DNA from: Glandiceps talaboti | Lineage: Eukaryota; Hemichordata; Enteropneusta; Spengelidae | Length of the DNA stretch: 55,000 nucleotides | Reading direction: 5' to 3' | NCBI RefSeq assembly: GCF_964340395.1 | Contig: NC_135561.1 | Coordinates: 14,007,961 to 14,062,960 of the forward strand | Shown: piece after piece, positions 35,869 through 54,598 of the stretch | Position numbering within the stretch: the stretch's first letter is position 1 | Layout: every line of letters begins with the position of its first letter | Program-made: the position numbers and the translations under genes | The notes under the pieces: model-generated | Told to the model about the DNA's origin: nothing | Database searches by the model: none | The model's input: the letters and a program-made list of their open reading frames with translations, nothing else

Positions 35869-36108
35869 TAATCAATCAATGAATCACCAAGTTAATTTAA
35901 TATTATGAACTAATCCAATTTCAATAAACTTTCATAAACTGTTATCAATATGACATTAGTAATACGTTTTTTTTCCACGTTTCTTTGTAGTTTGTTTACA
36001 GCAAGAGTTCCAATGTAACAACGAAAAGTGTACATTAGCCAGCTATATGTTTGCGATGGTTATGATGACTGCGGTGATAATTCTGATGAACAGAATTGTC
36101 AAGATTAG
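13623..36108 (+). CDS. secreted thyroglobulin-1/WAP/18x LDLRa modular protein (21 coding exons)
   Basis: Exons are 13623..13695, 15739..15972, 16621..16758, 17447..17557, 17966..18088, 20425..20523, 21409..21519, 21987..22088, 23280..23399, 24045..24143, 25305..25409, 25704..25817, 26328..26423, 27855..27968, 29059..29154, 29422..29529, 30161..30265, 30864..30977, 31380..31493, 32537..32644 and 35991..36108. All 20 introns are GT-AG and phase 1, the exon-shuffling signature. The order is signal peptide, thyroglobulin type-1, WAP, then 18 LDLRa modules, about 800 residues, with no transmembrane segment, so a secreted protein is inferred. In other proteins, thyroglobulin-1 and WAP modules often inhibit proteases and LDLRa modules bind calcium and protein ligands; the role here is unknown. 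Modules 2, 3, 5, 10, 12, 14 and 16 lack Cys1 and Cys3. The final exon needs one extra base to stay in frame; as written it runs out of frame to a TAA at 36215-36217. A retrotransposon lies in intron 1. Confidence 0.88.
13681..13706 (+). repeat. target-site duplication, left copy (contains exon-1 splice donor)
   Basis: A 26-bp sequence beginning ATGCCAACAGTATAG recurs at 15528-15553 with one mismatch (G to A at the last exonic base). The pair brackets the retrotransposon remnant. Confidence 0.85.
13707..15527 (-). mobile_element. 5'-truncated, decayed non-LTR retrotransposon (reverse transcriptase)
   Basis: Minus-strand translation gives reverse-transcriptase blocks in order. Near 15500 is [12 protein letters not shown], then [20 protein letters not shown], a YTDY variant of the catalytic YADD motif near 15010, [18 protein letters not shown], and a C-terminal zinc-knuckle-like domain ([10 protein letters not shown]...[10 protein letters not shown], 14050-13990). 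Frameshifts and stops interrupt it. The 1.8-kb remnant lacks the endonuclease and the N-terminal RT blocks, as expected for 5' truncation during target-primed integration. It lies antisense in intron 1 of the LDLRa gene and is bounded by the 26-bp duplication. Family resembles CR1/L2/jockey-type elements by eye. Catalytic motif is altered and no intact ORF remains, so it is dead. Confidence 0.88.
15528..15553 (+). repeat. target-site duplication, right copy (duplicate splice donor)
   Basis: Matches 13681-13706 at 25 of 26 positions. It retains a GTGAGT donor core, preceded by A instead of G, and is now separated from exon 1 by the inserted element. Confidence 0.85.
15739..15972 (+). CDS. LDLRa-protein exon 2: thyroglobulin type-1 module
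   Basis: Acceptor TTTCACAG ends at 15738 and donor GTAGGG starts at 15973; phase 1-1. Cysteine spacing fits a thyroglobulin type-1 domain (YCHEM..., [29 protein letters not shown]). The usual CWCV core reads CSCI, so the conserved Trp is replaced. Some such domains inhibit cysteine cathepsins; activity is not predictable here. Confidence 0.85.
16286..16475. repeat. (GACA)n microsatellite with CCAG/ACAA interruptions
   Basis: In intron 2 of the LDLRa gene. Open frames through it are repeat artefacts. Confidence 0.95.
16621..16758 (+). CDS. LDLRa-protein exon 3: WAP four-disulphide core
   Basis: Acceptor CCCATATAG ends at 16620 and donor GTAGGT starts at 16759; phase 1-1. All eight cysteines are present in WAP order ([31 protein letters not shown]). 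WAP modules often inhibit serine proteases or act against microbes; the inhibitory loop gives no clear target. Confidence 0.93.
17447..17557 (+). CDS. LDLRa-protein exon 4: LDLRa module 1 (6 Cys)
   Basis: Phase 1-1, acceptor TTTTCAG, donor GTAAGT. All six cysteines are present; the acidic calcium region reads [16 protein letters not shown]. Confidence 0.93.
17879..17940. repeat. (AT)n microsatellite
   Basis: Ends about 25 bases before the acceptor of exon 5, so length variation here would alter the 3' splice region. Confidence 0.95.
17966..18088 (+). CDS. LDLRa-protein exon 5: LDLRa module 2 (4 Cys, Cys1 and Cys3 absent)
   Basis: Phase 1-1, donor GTGAGT. It starts RFEC with no Cys1 and reads GRMIP where Cys3 is expected; Cys2, 4, 5 and 6 remain (CDGIPQC...DEENC). 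A short acidic linker (EDYDEKT) follows. Confidence 0.9.
18692..19041. repeat. ~145-bp tandem repeat bounded by inverted CCTCCCGTA / TACGGGAGG
   Basis: A 60-bp segment at 18827-18886 recurs exactly at 18973-19032, and a related partial unit starts near 18712. The block is bracketed by CCTCCCGTA (18692-18700) and its complement TACGGGAGG (19033-19041). No clear target-site duplication was found. It may be a non-autonomous DNA element with internal tandem units. Intron 5 of the LDLRa gene. Confidence 0.75.
19042..19290. repeat. degenerate AT-rich tandem repeat (GTCAAATAATGATA-like)
   Basis: Variants of GTCAATTAAT/GTCAAATAAT recur about every 40-60 bases. A similar motif lies left of the element near 18640, so these may be part of one larger repeat. 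Confidence 0.5.
20214..20342. repeat. (GT)n/(GTGC)n/(GTAT)n microsatellite
   Basis: Compound GT-rich repeat about 80 bases upstream of exon 6. Confidence 0.93.
20425..20523 (+). CDS. LDLRa-protein exon 6: LDLRa module 3 (4 Cys)
   Basis: Phase 1-1, acceptor TTTTAG, donor GTAAGT. Starts FDC without Cys1 and reads GDSTIP where Cys3 should be; [16 protein letters not shown] keeps the calcium half. Confidence 0.9.
21409..21519 (+). CDS. LDLRa-protein exon 7: LDLRa module 4 (6 Cys)
   Basis: Phase 1-1, acceptor CGTAAAG, donor GTGAGT. Canonical six-Cys module ending [16 protein letters not shown]. Confidence 0.93.
21688..21890. repeat. (GTAT)n-(GT)n microsatellite
   Basis: GTAT tetranucleotides, then GT dinucleotides with short breaks. 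In intron 7. Confidence 0.96.
21987..22088 (+). CDS. LDLRa-protein exon 8: LDLRa module 5 (4 Cys)
   Basis: Phase 1-1, acceptor TTACAG, donor GTAAGT. Starts [12 protein letters not shown] with neither Cys1 nor Cys3; [16 protein letters not shown] is intact. Confidence 0.9.
22438..22493. repeat. short tandem repeat of ACTTCCGACTTCCA-type units
   Basis: Seven-base ACTTCCR-like subunits alternate between G and A variants. In intron 8. Confidence 0.85.
23280..23399 (+). CDS. LDLRa-protein exon 9: LDLRa module 6 (6 Cys)
   Basis: Phase 1-1, acceptor CTTGTCAG, donor GTAAGT. Full module with [11 protein letters not shown] and [10 protein letters not shown]. Confidence 0.93.
24045..24143 (+). CDS. 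LDLRa-protein exon 10: LDLRa module 7 (6 Cys)
   Basis: Phase 1-1, acceptor ATTAAAG, donor GTAAGT. Compact six-Cys module; the calcium segment ENGADELDC has Ala in place of the usual Ser before Asp-Glu. Confidence 0.92.
24678..24829. mobile_element. 152-bp foldback/MITE-like element with perfect 55-bp inverted arms
   Basis: The arms 24678-24732 and 24775-24829 are exact reverse complements over 55 bases, with a 42-base AT-rich loop. The 9-bp GATGAAATT lies directly on both sides (24669-24677 and 24830-24838), as expected for a target-site duplication. It has no coding capacity. Long inverted arms with a 9-bp duplication would fit a Mutator-like non-autonomous element, but the superfamily is an inference. 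Perfect arms suggest recent insertion. In intron 10 of the LDLRa gene. Confidence 0.9.
25305..25409 (+). CDS. LDLRa-protein exon 11: LDLRa module 8 (6 Cys)
   Basis: Phase 1-1, acceptor CTTACTAG, donor GTAAGT. Encodes [20 protein letters not shown], then [15 protein letters not shown]. Confidence 0.93.
25704..25817 (+). CDS. LDLRa-protein exon 12: LDLRa module 9 (6 Cys)
   Basis: Phase 1-1, acceptor GTTTAG, donor GTAAGT. Full module ending [16 protein letters not shown]; first member of the strictly alternating 6/4-Cys stretch. Confidence 0.93.
26328..26423 (+). CDS. LDLRa-protein exon 13: LDLRa module 10 (4 Cys)
   Basis: Phase 1-1, acceptor CCATAG, donor GTAAGT. Reads [17 protein letters not shown], without Cys1 or Cys3; [16 protein letters not shown] is intact. 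Confidence 0.9.
26424..27854. other. intron 13 of the LDLRa gene
   Basis: No further module detected. Holds the AAATC array listed separately. Confidence 0.6.
27281..27397. repeat. (AAATC)n pentanucleotide repeat
   Basis: CAAAT units interrupted by CATC variants. Confidence 0.95.
27855..27968 (+). CDS. LDLRa-protein exon 14: LDLRa module 11 (6 Cys)
   Basis: Phase 1-1, acceptor TTGCAG, donor GTGAGT. Full module; the end reads [10 protein letters not shown], with a short insertion before Cys6. Confidence 0.92.
28102..28240. repeat. (CAC/CAT)n trinucleotide repeat
   Basis: CAC units pass into about two dozen CAT units, then CAG/CAA. Intron 14; poly-Met and poly-Ile frames across it are artefacts. 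Confidence 0.95.
29059..29154 (+). CDS. LDLRa-protein exon 15: LDLRa module 12 (4 Cys)
   Basis: Phase 1-1, acceptor GTTCTCAG, donor GTTAGT (weaker than its neighbours). [17 protein letters not shown] lacks Cys1 and Cys3. Confidence 0.9.
29422..29529 (+). CDS. LDLRa-protein exon 16: LDLRa module 13 (6 Cys)
   Basis: Phase 1-1, acceptor TTTTTTCAG, donor GTAAGA. Full module ending [16 protein letters not shown]. Confidence 0.93.
30161..30265 (+). CDS. LDLRa-protein exon 17: LDLRa module 14 (4 Cys)
   Basis: Phase 1-1, donor [24 protein letters not shown] lacks Cys1 and Cys3. The acceptor AG is the end of a (TATCA)n run at about 30130-30160, so a microsatellite supplies the splice site. Confidence 0.88.
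30864..30977 (+). CDS. LDLRa-protein exon 18: LDLRa module 15 (6 Cys)
   Basis: Phase 1-1, acceptor ATACCAG, donor GTAAGA. Full module ending [16 protein letters not shown]. Confidence 0.93.
31380..31493 (+). CDS. LDLRa-protein exon 19: LDLRa module 16 (4 Cys)
   Basis: Phase 1-1, acceptor CTTTTAAG, donor [23 protein letters not shown] lacks Cys1 and Cys3 and has a longer loop before [16 protein letters not shown]. Confidence 0.88.
32049..32295. repeat. (AAAT)n and (CATA)n microsatellites
   Basis: AAAT units with occasional ACAT to about 32,190, then CATA units from 32,224. Intron 19. Confidence 0.95.
32537..32644 (+). CDS. LDLRa-protein exon 20: LDLRa module 17 (6 Cys)
   Basis: Phase 1-1, acceptor ATTGTAG, donor GTACGT. 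Full module ending [16 protein letters not shown]. Confidence 0.93.
32645..35990. other. intron 20 of the LDLRa gene, no module found
   Basis: The longest intron of the gene (3.3 kb). I looked for the LDLRa calcium motif on the plus strand and found none. Overlapping open frames around 33,300-33,770 on both strands have no recognisable domain. Confidence 0.55.
35807..35880. repeat. (ATCA)n microsatellite
   Basis: About 18 ATCA units with one ATTA variant, about 110 bases before the last LDLRa exon. Confidence 0.95.
35991..36108 (+). CDS. LDLRa-protein exon 21: LDLRa module 18 with apparent 1-bp frameshift
   Basis: Acceptor TTTGTAG ends at 35990. In phase, it encodes [19 protein letters not shown] up to 36046, with Cys1-3. 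The rest of the module ([16 protein letters not shown], then Gln-Asp-stop, 36052-36108) is in a different frame, as if one base is missing near 36047-36051. As written, the phase-1 frame continues to a TAA at 36215-36217. An AATAAA hexamer at 36118-36123 lies just after the TAG. A sequencing error, a recent polymorphism or a real truncating change cannot be told apart here. Confidence 0.75.
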
Positions 36109-36117
36109 ACAGATGTT

Positions 36118-36123
36118 AATAAA
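36118..36123 (+). terminator. candidate polyadenylation signal of the LDLRa gene
   Basis: AATAAA 10 bases after the TAG at 36106-36108. A second AATAAA lies at 36386-36391 and would give a more usual 3' UTR length. Confidence 0.35.
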
Positions 36124-36604
36124 TCAATCACAATGCATGTTTGACGTGTCTTTAAAAGTAGATAATTTAGTAATAGCATCATATATATATATAAAAATAC
36201 ATCAATTCAATATATAATATTTCGACCAGTACAACAACGATATCGATACGATAGCATTGCAGAATGTATCTGTAGTTATCTGCATGTATTTGCATGTGTT
36301 ATGCTAAAATTGTTTGATTTTGATTATCAATGTTTCACTTTTAGAGGAATGCATCCTTCGAATATGGTAAAGCTAGCTAGATATGAATAAAACCACTTAG
36401 ACTGCTCTGAAAGTTTTTTTAGAGTACTTTGTTTTTTTATTATTTATGTTACATAATCCCCAAAAGGCGTGACAAGGGTCTCTCGATTTGTATCAATTTG
36501 ACTCAAGGCCATGGCTCGGCAAGTTACTGATAGGTACATCGACAGACAGACAGATAGACTCGCTCGCTCGCTCACTCTCTCACTGATTCACTGATAAATA
36601 GATT

Positions 36605-37215
36605 TTGAGTGTTTCAGAATTTGTTGAAGGGCTCTGAATAGCCTAAAAATTGGCTTTACTAGTTTGTAAGAATAACAAAACCGCCTTCAAGAGCTTCAAG
36701 ATTCTCTAGAACCGCCACAAGAGGTGGACATATCCCAGTCTAAAACTCTCCCCTACCTCTTGCTGTCAATATCATGCTAGTTTTTTTTTTTTTTTTACAT
36801 CATATGTAGTTGCTTTTTACCTCTTGGGGCTGTCTTGGAAATATTGTCAGAAAGGGTCTGATAGCATAAACATTAGTTTTAAGAGTAAAAACCTCAAGAG
36901 CTTTTAGGGGGAGACCCCTAGGCCCCCCCCCCCCATATGAGAAGTTGACATATACCCATCTCAAGCTCTTCTCCTTACCATTTACTGTCAAGATGTTATT
37001 AAACTTTAAAAACGAAAAAATCAATACATGTTGGTGGTGTCTTCTAAAGCTTGGAAACTATTGTCTAAAACGGTCTGAATAGCCTAAAGATTGGCTTTAA
37101 GTGTCAATAAACCTCCGGCCACATCTAGGACCCCCCACCCCATGGGAAGTGTACATATTCCCAATACAAAGCTTTCGTCCTACCTTTTACTGTCGAGATG
37201 TAATTAAACTCCCAT
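36605..37215. repeat. degenerate ~220-bp tandem repeat, three units
   Basis: The phrase GGTCTGAATAGCCTAAA-ATTGGCTTTA occurs in variant forms at about 36629, 36853 and 37070. Each is followed in the same order by a run of C/A-rich sequence, a GGACATATCCCA-like stretch, CTCTCCCCTACC-like and ACTGTCAAGATGTxATTAAACT-like segments. No coding potential. It lies directly upstream of dispersed repeat copy 2. Confidence 0.8.
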
Positions 37216-38540
37216 TTTGGATATTTACCATGTAGTCGCTAATTTAGTATATGATACTCTCATTTCAAGTATTTATTCAAGCAGTCCACTCTGAGTCATG
37301 ATCCTGTCATATAACCTGTCACGTAAATATAATATATCGGGGGAGGGGGTGTCATTATGTTTTAGAATTAAGTGATCGGGGGTCAGCCTATTTTTTGGTC
37401 TTACAGAGAGGGAGATAGTGACTTTTCGTCGGCTTGATGGAAAAATTCGCCGAAGGCCCCCCCCCCCCGGCCGAGGCCAGAGAAACTGACCCGTCCTTTA
37501 GTTTAATATTACAGTAGTGAACCATATACCTGTACATCTCTGAAGTAGTGGAGGGGGATGGGGGTATTGTATAATTACGCATTAAAATATGTGTAGCCGG
37601 GAAGGGGGGAGGGGGCTCCGAAAATTATTGGGTTCAGTACGGGGGCCATAATTTATTTGATAGCGCGAAAGGGGGCCGGGGGGGGAGGGGGCTGAGAATT
37701 TGTTTTGACCAAACTAAATTCTCCCCAGCGCACCCCCTTCCGTAAATTCTGACCCAAGCCTTACTTTTTTTGCGACAAAGCCAAATGTAAATGAGCATAC
37801 AATACGTGAGTAAAAACTGGCCCCACTTGGATCATGGAGACTATCAGCCATAACAAGGGAAATTGGTGAAACTAAAAGTGGCATCCCGTACAGGCTGTGC
37901 CGTCTTTCAAATGTAATGATATAACAACTAGATGTTGACACAGACAAGGAAGAAATGTGATTATGTACATGCCATCGAAAGCTCCTAAACTTCTGCAGCG
38001 CGGAGCTCTGTCGCAATTAATGAAGATTCATCGCTGGTGGCGCACTGCAAGTTGACACAATTGCGTCGTATTAAGTAGGTCAAAAATTGACCTCCTCGTT
38101 CTAATTCTAGTTATTTACATGGTATCGTAACTTATAACCTAACCGTGCATTTTCCGATGATATTTGTGGAACACAATTATTATAACTTGTCGCCTGTTTT
38201 ACTGAATTAGCGAAAAAAAAAACACCGGCTAGCAGCCTGCAGCATGACGACACTGAGATGAAGTGACGAGTGATAAAGGAATCACCCATAGTGCCTCTAT
38301 CTATCTTCACGTGGATCACCACCATCCTGTCTATAGCGGAGGTCGTTTGGGTAAGACATTTTGAATTTAGTATTTAACTATCACTTTCCTTATACTGATA
38401 CTGTCTACTCCCACCATTGACGACCATGTTTACATAATACCGGATATTTGACGAGCCAGTAGCACCGACAAGTCAAAATGTACGATGCACTCTAAAAACA
38501 CTGGAAGCAAACCCAAGTCCGTACCGGGGATATAAAAGAG

Positions 38541-38595
38541 TCATTCATTCATTCATTCATTCATTCATTCATTCATTCATTCATTCATTCATCCA
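38541..38595. repeat. (ATTC)n microsatellite nested in dispersed repeat copy 2
   Basis: Shorter than the corresponding array at 12344-12520 and followed by diverged ATCC/ACTC units. Confidence 0.93.
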
Positions 38596-38742
38596 TTCAT
38601 CCACTCATCCACTCATTTATTTATTTACTTAATTTATTCATGTACTTTTTTAGTTAATTTTTTATTTCACTCATAGAATCTGAATTATTTCGCCATCTGT
38701 CTGAATGAGTGAATATAGAAGTAACACCAAGACGGACACTGT

Positions 38743-38815
<73 letters not shown>

Positions 38816-38905
38816 ACAGACAGACGGACGGATGGGTGGACGGATGGATAGACGAACGGACTCAGGCAGACAGACAGACTGACAGACAGGCAGGCAGGCA
38901 GGCAA
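38743..38905. repeat. (GACA)n/(GGCA)n microsatellite nested in dispersed repeat copy 2
   Basis: GACA units switch to GGCA and GACG variants. Position within the repeat matches 12641-12765. Confidence 0.94.
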
Positions 38906-39239
38906 ACAGATGCAGACATACAGATTGAAAAGGTCATTCTCGCAGACGAACAACACTGCGCATGCCTGTTTGGTAGCGTCGATGTAAATTATATGACATT
39001 TAAGATCTGTCTTTCTTAATTTGAATGTTAAAGGTCAATAGGTCAATAATTGGAAGTAATGTGACAGCACACGGGACAAGAATGAAACCGTTTTGTAAAG
39101 CTAAATTATACTTATTAAAGTGATTTAGTAACTCTAATTAATCAAATAAAGTTACCACATGTTTGCTTTGAATGTCGTACGATTGTCCGGCAGAGAAATT
39201 TGTTCACAAATAGTTATGACGTACTTGCAGCTATTCAAC

Positions 39240-39530
<291 letters not shown>

Positions 39531-40725
39531 ACCGCAGCGGGGACCGATGTCGAAAAAGGACAAGATTTCACCTCCGAATCTTCAATGTGCGTTCGACGTG
39601 GTTTAGATTTGTCAGTTGTTTCCTTTAAAAAGAGGAGATTTCACTGCGAGTGCAAAGTCAGGAAATGCATTCCAATGAATAGTATAATATTTCAGAGTTA
39701 CAAACTTTTATGACGCCTTTATTTTTCGACGGAATTTTTTCAAATTAACAATTAAAACGCGAGTCTGGCGTAATAATTACAGCTTTATCATATCATATAT
39801 CAAATTCAGTTATGTAAAGCGTGCTAGCTGATCAAGGTTAGGTCGTTCAGTCTTTATATTTATATGTCGCTACAATGTGACGCTTTATCATTCATATCAC
39901 CAGGGAACGAGGTTTTCAAAGGTCATTCAAATTTTTGGACTTTGATTCGTCACCAGATATTTATGGACACATTTGAAGGACTTACAGCTGATACCGAGGC
40001 GACAAACTGTAACCAGTGAGTAGTGTGTCGTTTTAATCATTCTCTCTTTAAATATTTAGGCAGTTCGCTTTGCACTTGACTCGACATTCACTTTGATTTA
40101 CACTTGTCCCTTGAAAATGACATTTTCAAGACCAACATAGAAAGTATGAAATACACCGTCTTTTATTGTAATAGCATAGCATAGCAGATATGGTAGCCAC
40201 GACTGGCCGACATTAACACAAACACAGACGCGTGTAGGTTTGTATTGAACAATTTTTCTAAAATGTTGCGTCTATAGTACCACCTTGCCTGAAATCCGAT
40301 GAACGAAATTAATATCGTAGGAGCGTTCGTATAGTAGTATATCGTAGCGCTAAACTTTGAGTACAATACTGGCTTAAAGTATTTACAAATGTAATACATT
40401 CTTCAAGTGACTGTGCTTCGCGGGATCGTACTTTCAGAGAGTGTCAGTGGGGGTTGCCTTCTGGCACTATGCAAAATTTAGGCTGCCGATTCGTTCACGC
40501 CACAGTTGTGCTAACGTTTCATACACTACTACTGTTCGTACCACAGGTGTAAACTCACCTGGGTTGCGTAGTTGTAGCCTATTGTACTGACTCGAACATT
40601 TTTGTTCCTATTATGTTATCACAGATTAACGACGACCGGTCGAACCTATAAGCACATTGTCAAACATTGGACAGTGATCTCAATGGTAGGGTGAACGTCT
40701 TTGAACTGTACAGTTCCGGACAACC
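39531..40725. other. region upstream of SLC16-like gene B
   Basis: Probably contains the promoter and 5' UTR of gene B. No TATA box or coding exon could be identified. Confidence 0.5.
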
Positions 40726-52219
<11,494 letters not shown>

Positions 52220-53033
52220 ATGACTTCGTGTGATACTAGTAACGGCGGTGTGGACGGAAAATTATACCTCAATAACTTGGCTGAATGTCACGGAGGATCT
52301 CCGACTCTAATGAGGCTGAAGAACGACATCAGTGCTGATACCGAAACGCAAATGTGGTCGAGAAGAGACACAGATAATCGTGATGAACGTGCCGTGGATA
52401 CCTCATGTACAGACAACGACGAAATTTCTAGTTTCACAAATAAGGACAGCGCGGATCTTACACCAGAAGTTGAAAACCGTTGCGGGTGGGGTTGTTTCAG
52501 TCCAAACTGCTTACAAGTTTTCAACAAAGGGGAATTTTTTCTACTATTTTTATGTGGTTTTGCTATGGTCCAAAGTATGGTCATAAATGGCCTCATATCA
52601 ACTTCCGTGACTAGTTTAGAGAGACAGTTCGACCTCCCGAGCGTTGGTAGCGGAATTATCGTCAGTTCGTACGCCATTGCCGTGTTGATCGTTTTGATTC
52701 CAGTCACCTACATAGGTGGACATGGCCACAAACCTAAATGGCTTGGTTATAGTGCCTTTATCATGGGACTTGGATCATTCTTATTTGCACTGCCGCATTT
52801 CACAGCTGGTCTGTACCATAGTAACTATAACACGACTTCGAGCGATACCTGTGATCCAGACCGCGGACACAGCGATGATTGTCACGATGGGTCGTCAGGT
52901 ATGAACATCATATACATGGGTATGTTCGTCGTGGCTCAGTTTTTACATGGGTTTGGCGGCACACCAATTTATACTCTTGGAATCACCTTCCTGGATGAAA
53001 ATGTCCAGCCTAAAAGGTACCCGGTTTACTTAG
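52220..53033 (+). CDS. SLCO4A1-like: OATP-like exon 1
   Basis: The ATG at 52220 (context TTGTAATGA) opens the frame; donor GTAAGT starts at 53034 in phase 1. It covers the N-terminus through TM4. Confidence 0.9.
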
Positions 53034-54598
53034 GTAAGTACAACAACATGATATTAATTACACGATGACGTACGTATCATGATGCAACTGTATAATAACA
53101 GTATTGAGGGAGAGACTTCGACGAGGCCTAGGGGCACAAGCAATTAGACTGTAAGCCCTATATAACTAAATGTCAGCTGATTGTCTAGCACTTTCATCCA
53201 GAACGGGGTCTCTGTTTTTCTGAAAGCTAAAGAGTCTAAAATGGGGTCCACTCTACATATTTTTTCGATTTTGCTTGGTCGAAATGTGGTCCATTGTCCT
53301 TTACTAAATTTGCCTCCTGAGCGAAAAATACAGGTCTTAGATAGAAAACTACATTTTGCGATCCACCATTTAATAATGATGGAACTATTACAAATTAATG
53401 TACACGTATTTTGGTCTAAAAGTCGATCTTCAAAATCCTGTATTGGTCTAAAATAGGGTATTGATTTTTGGTCAAAATAGGTCTAAAAATGGGAGCTAGG
53501 GTTGACAATATTAGCTGTACATGTACACCCCACAGTCTTGGCCATTGGTACCGCCCCAGGGACTAACGTTAGACCATGCCAACCGTTTGTGAGTGTAGTA
53601 CGCCACAGACTGTCATAATGGCACAACAGTCAACGAAATTTAAAGGCCCATGTTGAGATTAGGAGTAAAATTTGAATGAGTAAACATTTGTCTGGCAATG
53701 CTTTAGAGAAGGACAGTCCTATACAAAACGCACGTAATCCTTATATTCATACTGATAAAATACACAAACCTTGAAGTGATCATTGGGCCTTGAAAAAGAA
53801 AAAAACCACCATGAGTGCAGTATAATAATCATACCGGGCGTGCTTTGTATTTCAATGTAATTCACTTGTCCTTATTAAAGTATGTGTCTTGTCGACGTTC
53901 ATCGAAAAGACTACATAAAAATCTATATACAATGGATTCATTGTATGTTCTGATTTACTGTACAATGACAGCAGTTAAGTGTTCTGATGTTGCAGCAGTG
54001 GGGTGTAGAACCCCTGGCAATGGTGTAGGGCATGAGATGCCAAATCACACCATAATGCCAAGTTATAATACTAGTACTATACAGTGAGTCAAAATAAAAT
54101 ATGACCCTCCCTTTATTCCATTTCCCCCCTAAAATATGGCCATTTCCACGAGAACCGATTTGTCAAATTCTAGTACGAACCACACACACACCCTATTTCC
54201 TTCAGCCGTCCCCTTGTAAATGCCGAAGTCTCCCAAAGTCACCAAAATGACAAACAAGCTACAACATGTTTATCAGAACATGTCATATCTCTATTTAAAA
54301 AAAAGCATAGGACAAAATGATAAATAATTATCAGAGATCATCAGAGTTGAACTTTTAAATATGTCATATATGTACATGTATATGTATAATATGGGGATTG
54401 AATATATTTGCATTACAAAGAAAACAAACACACGTAAATGTAGTATTCTTTCAAGTTATCAAATGTCAGATTTTCTCTCTCTTTCAACTTTGTAGGAATA
54501 TTTGAAAGTACAGCTGTACTTGGTCCTGCTGTTGGATTTGTTGTAGGGGGTCAATTCTTGCATCTGTACACAGACATTGGTCAAGTTGACTTGAATGA
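52220..54598 (+). CDS. SLCO4A1-like: organic anion transporting polypeptide (OATP/SLCO4-like), first two coding exons
   Basis: join(52220..53033, 54496..54598), continuing past the window. OATPs are 12-helix plasma-membrane carriers of amphipathic anions such as conjugated steroids and thyroid hormones. Residues 1-~103 are a polar cytosolic N-terminus. A CGWGCFSPNCLQVFN motif precedes TM1, as in SLCO4A1 and SLCO4C1. TM1 is followed by TSVTSLERQFDLPS, then GSGIIVSSY, GGHGHKPKWLG (conserved OATP intracellular loop) and FALPHFTAG. The extracellular loop has an N-glycosylation site (Asn204) and two Cys. FLHGFGGTPIYTLG and FLDENV lead to the exon end in phase 1. Exon 2 adds GIFESTAVLGPAVGFVVGG. 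The match to SLCO4 is by recognition of these blocks; true orthology needs a tree. Confidence 0.93.
53034..54495. other. OATP-like intron 1
   Basis: 1.46 kb. The phrase GGTCTAAAA recurs three times around 53410-53485, suggesting a degenerate repeat. No exon recognised. Confidence 0.5.
54496..54598 (+). CDS. SLCO4A1-like: OATP-like exon 2
   Basis: Acceptor CTTTGTAG ends at 54495; donor GTAAGA starts at 54599, phase 2. Encodes the glycine-rich helix GPAVGFVVGGQFLHLYTDIG. The next exon lies beyond the window. Confidence 0.88.

Larger units (their letters stand above)
37331..39126. repeat. dispersed repeat, copy 2
   Basis: Homologous to 11515-13006 in two blocks (about 37331-37887 and 38283-39126), including identical segments of 26 bp at 38490-38515 and 36 bp at 38943-38978. 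Both copies have GGGGATATAAAA just before an ATTC array and a GACA/GGCA array further on. The unmatched middle (about 37888-38282) differs from the middle of copy 1. Confidence 0.88.

Noticed and set aside
37388-38016. Small proteins similar to frames at 11281-11848
   Set aside because: The similarity between them (for example the GFVAKKVRLGSEFTEGG-like stretch) comes from the two copies of the dispersed repeat. Neither copy has a conserved start or a longer frame.
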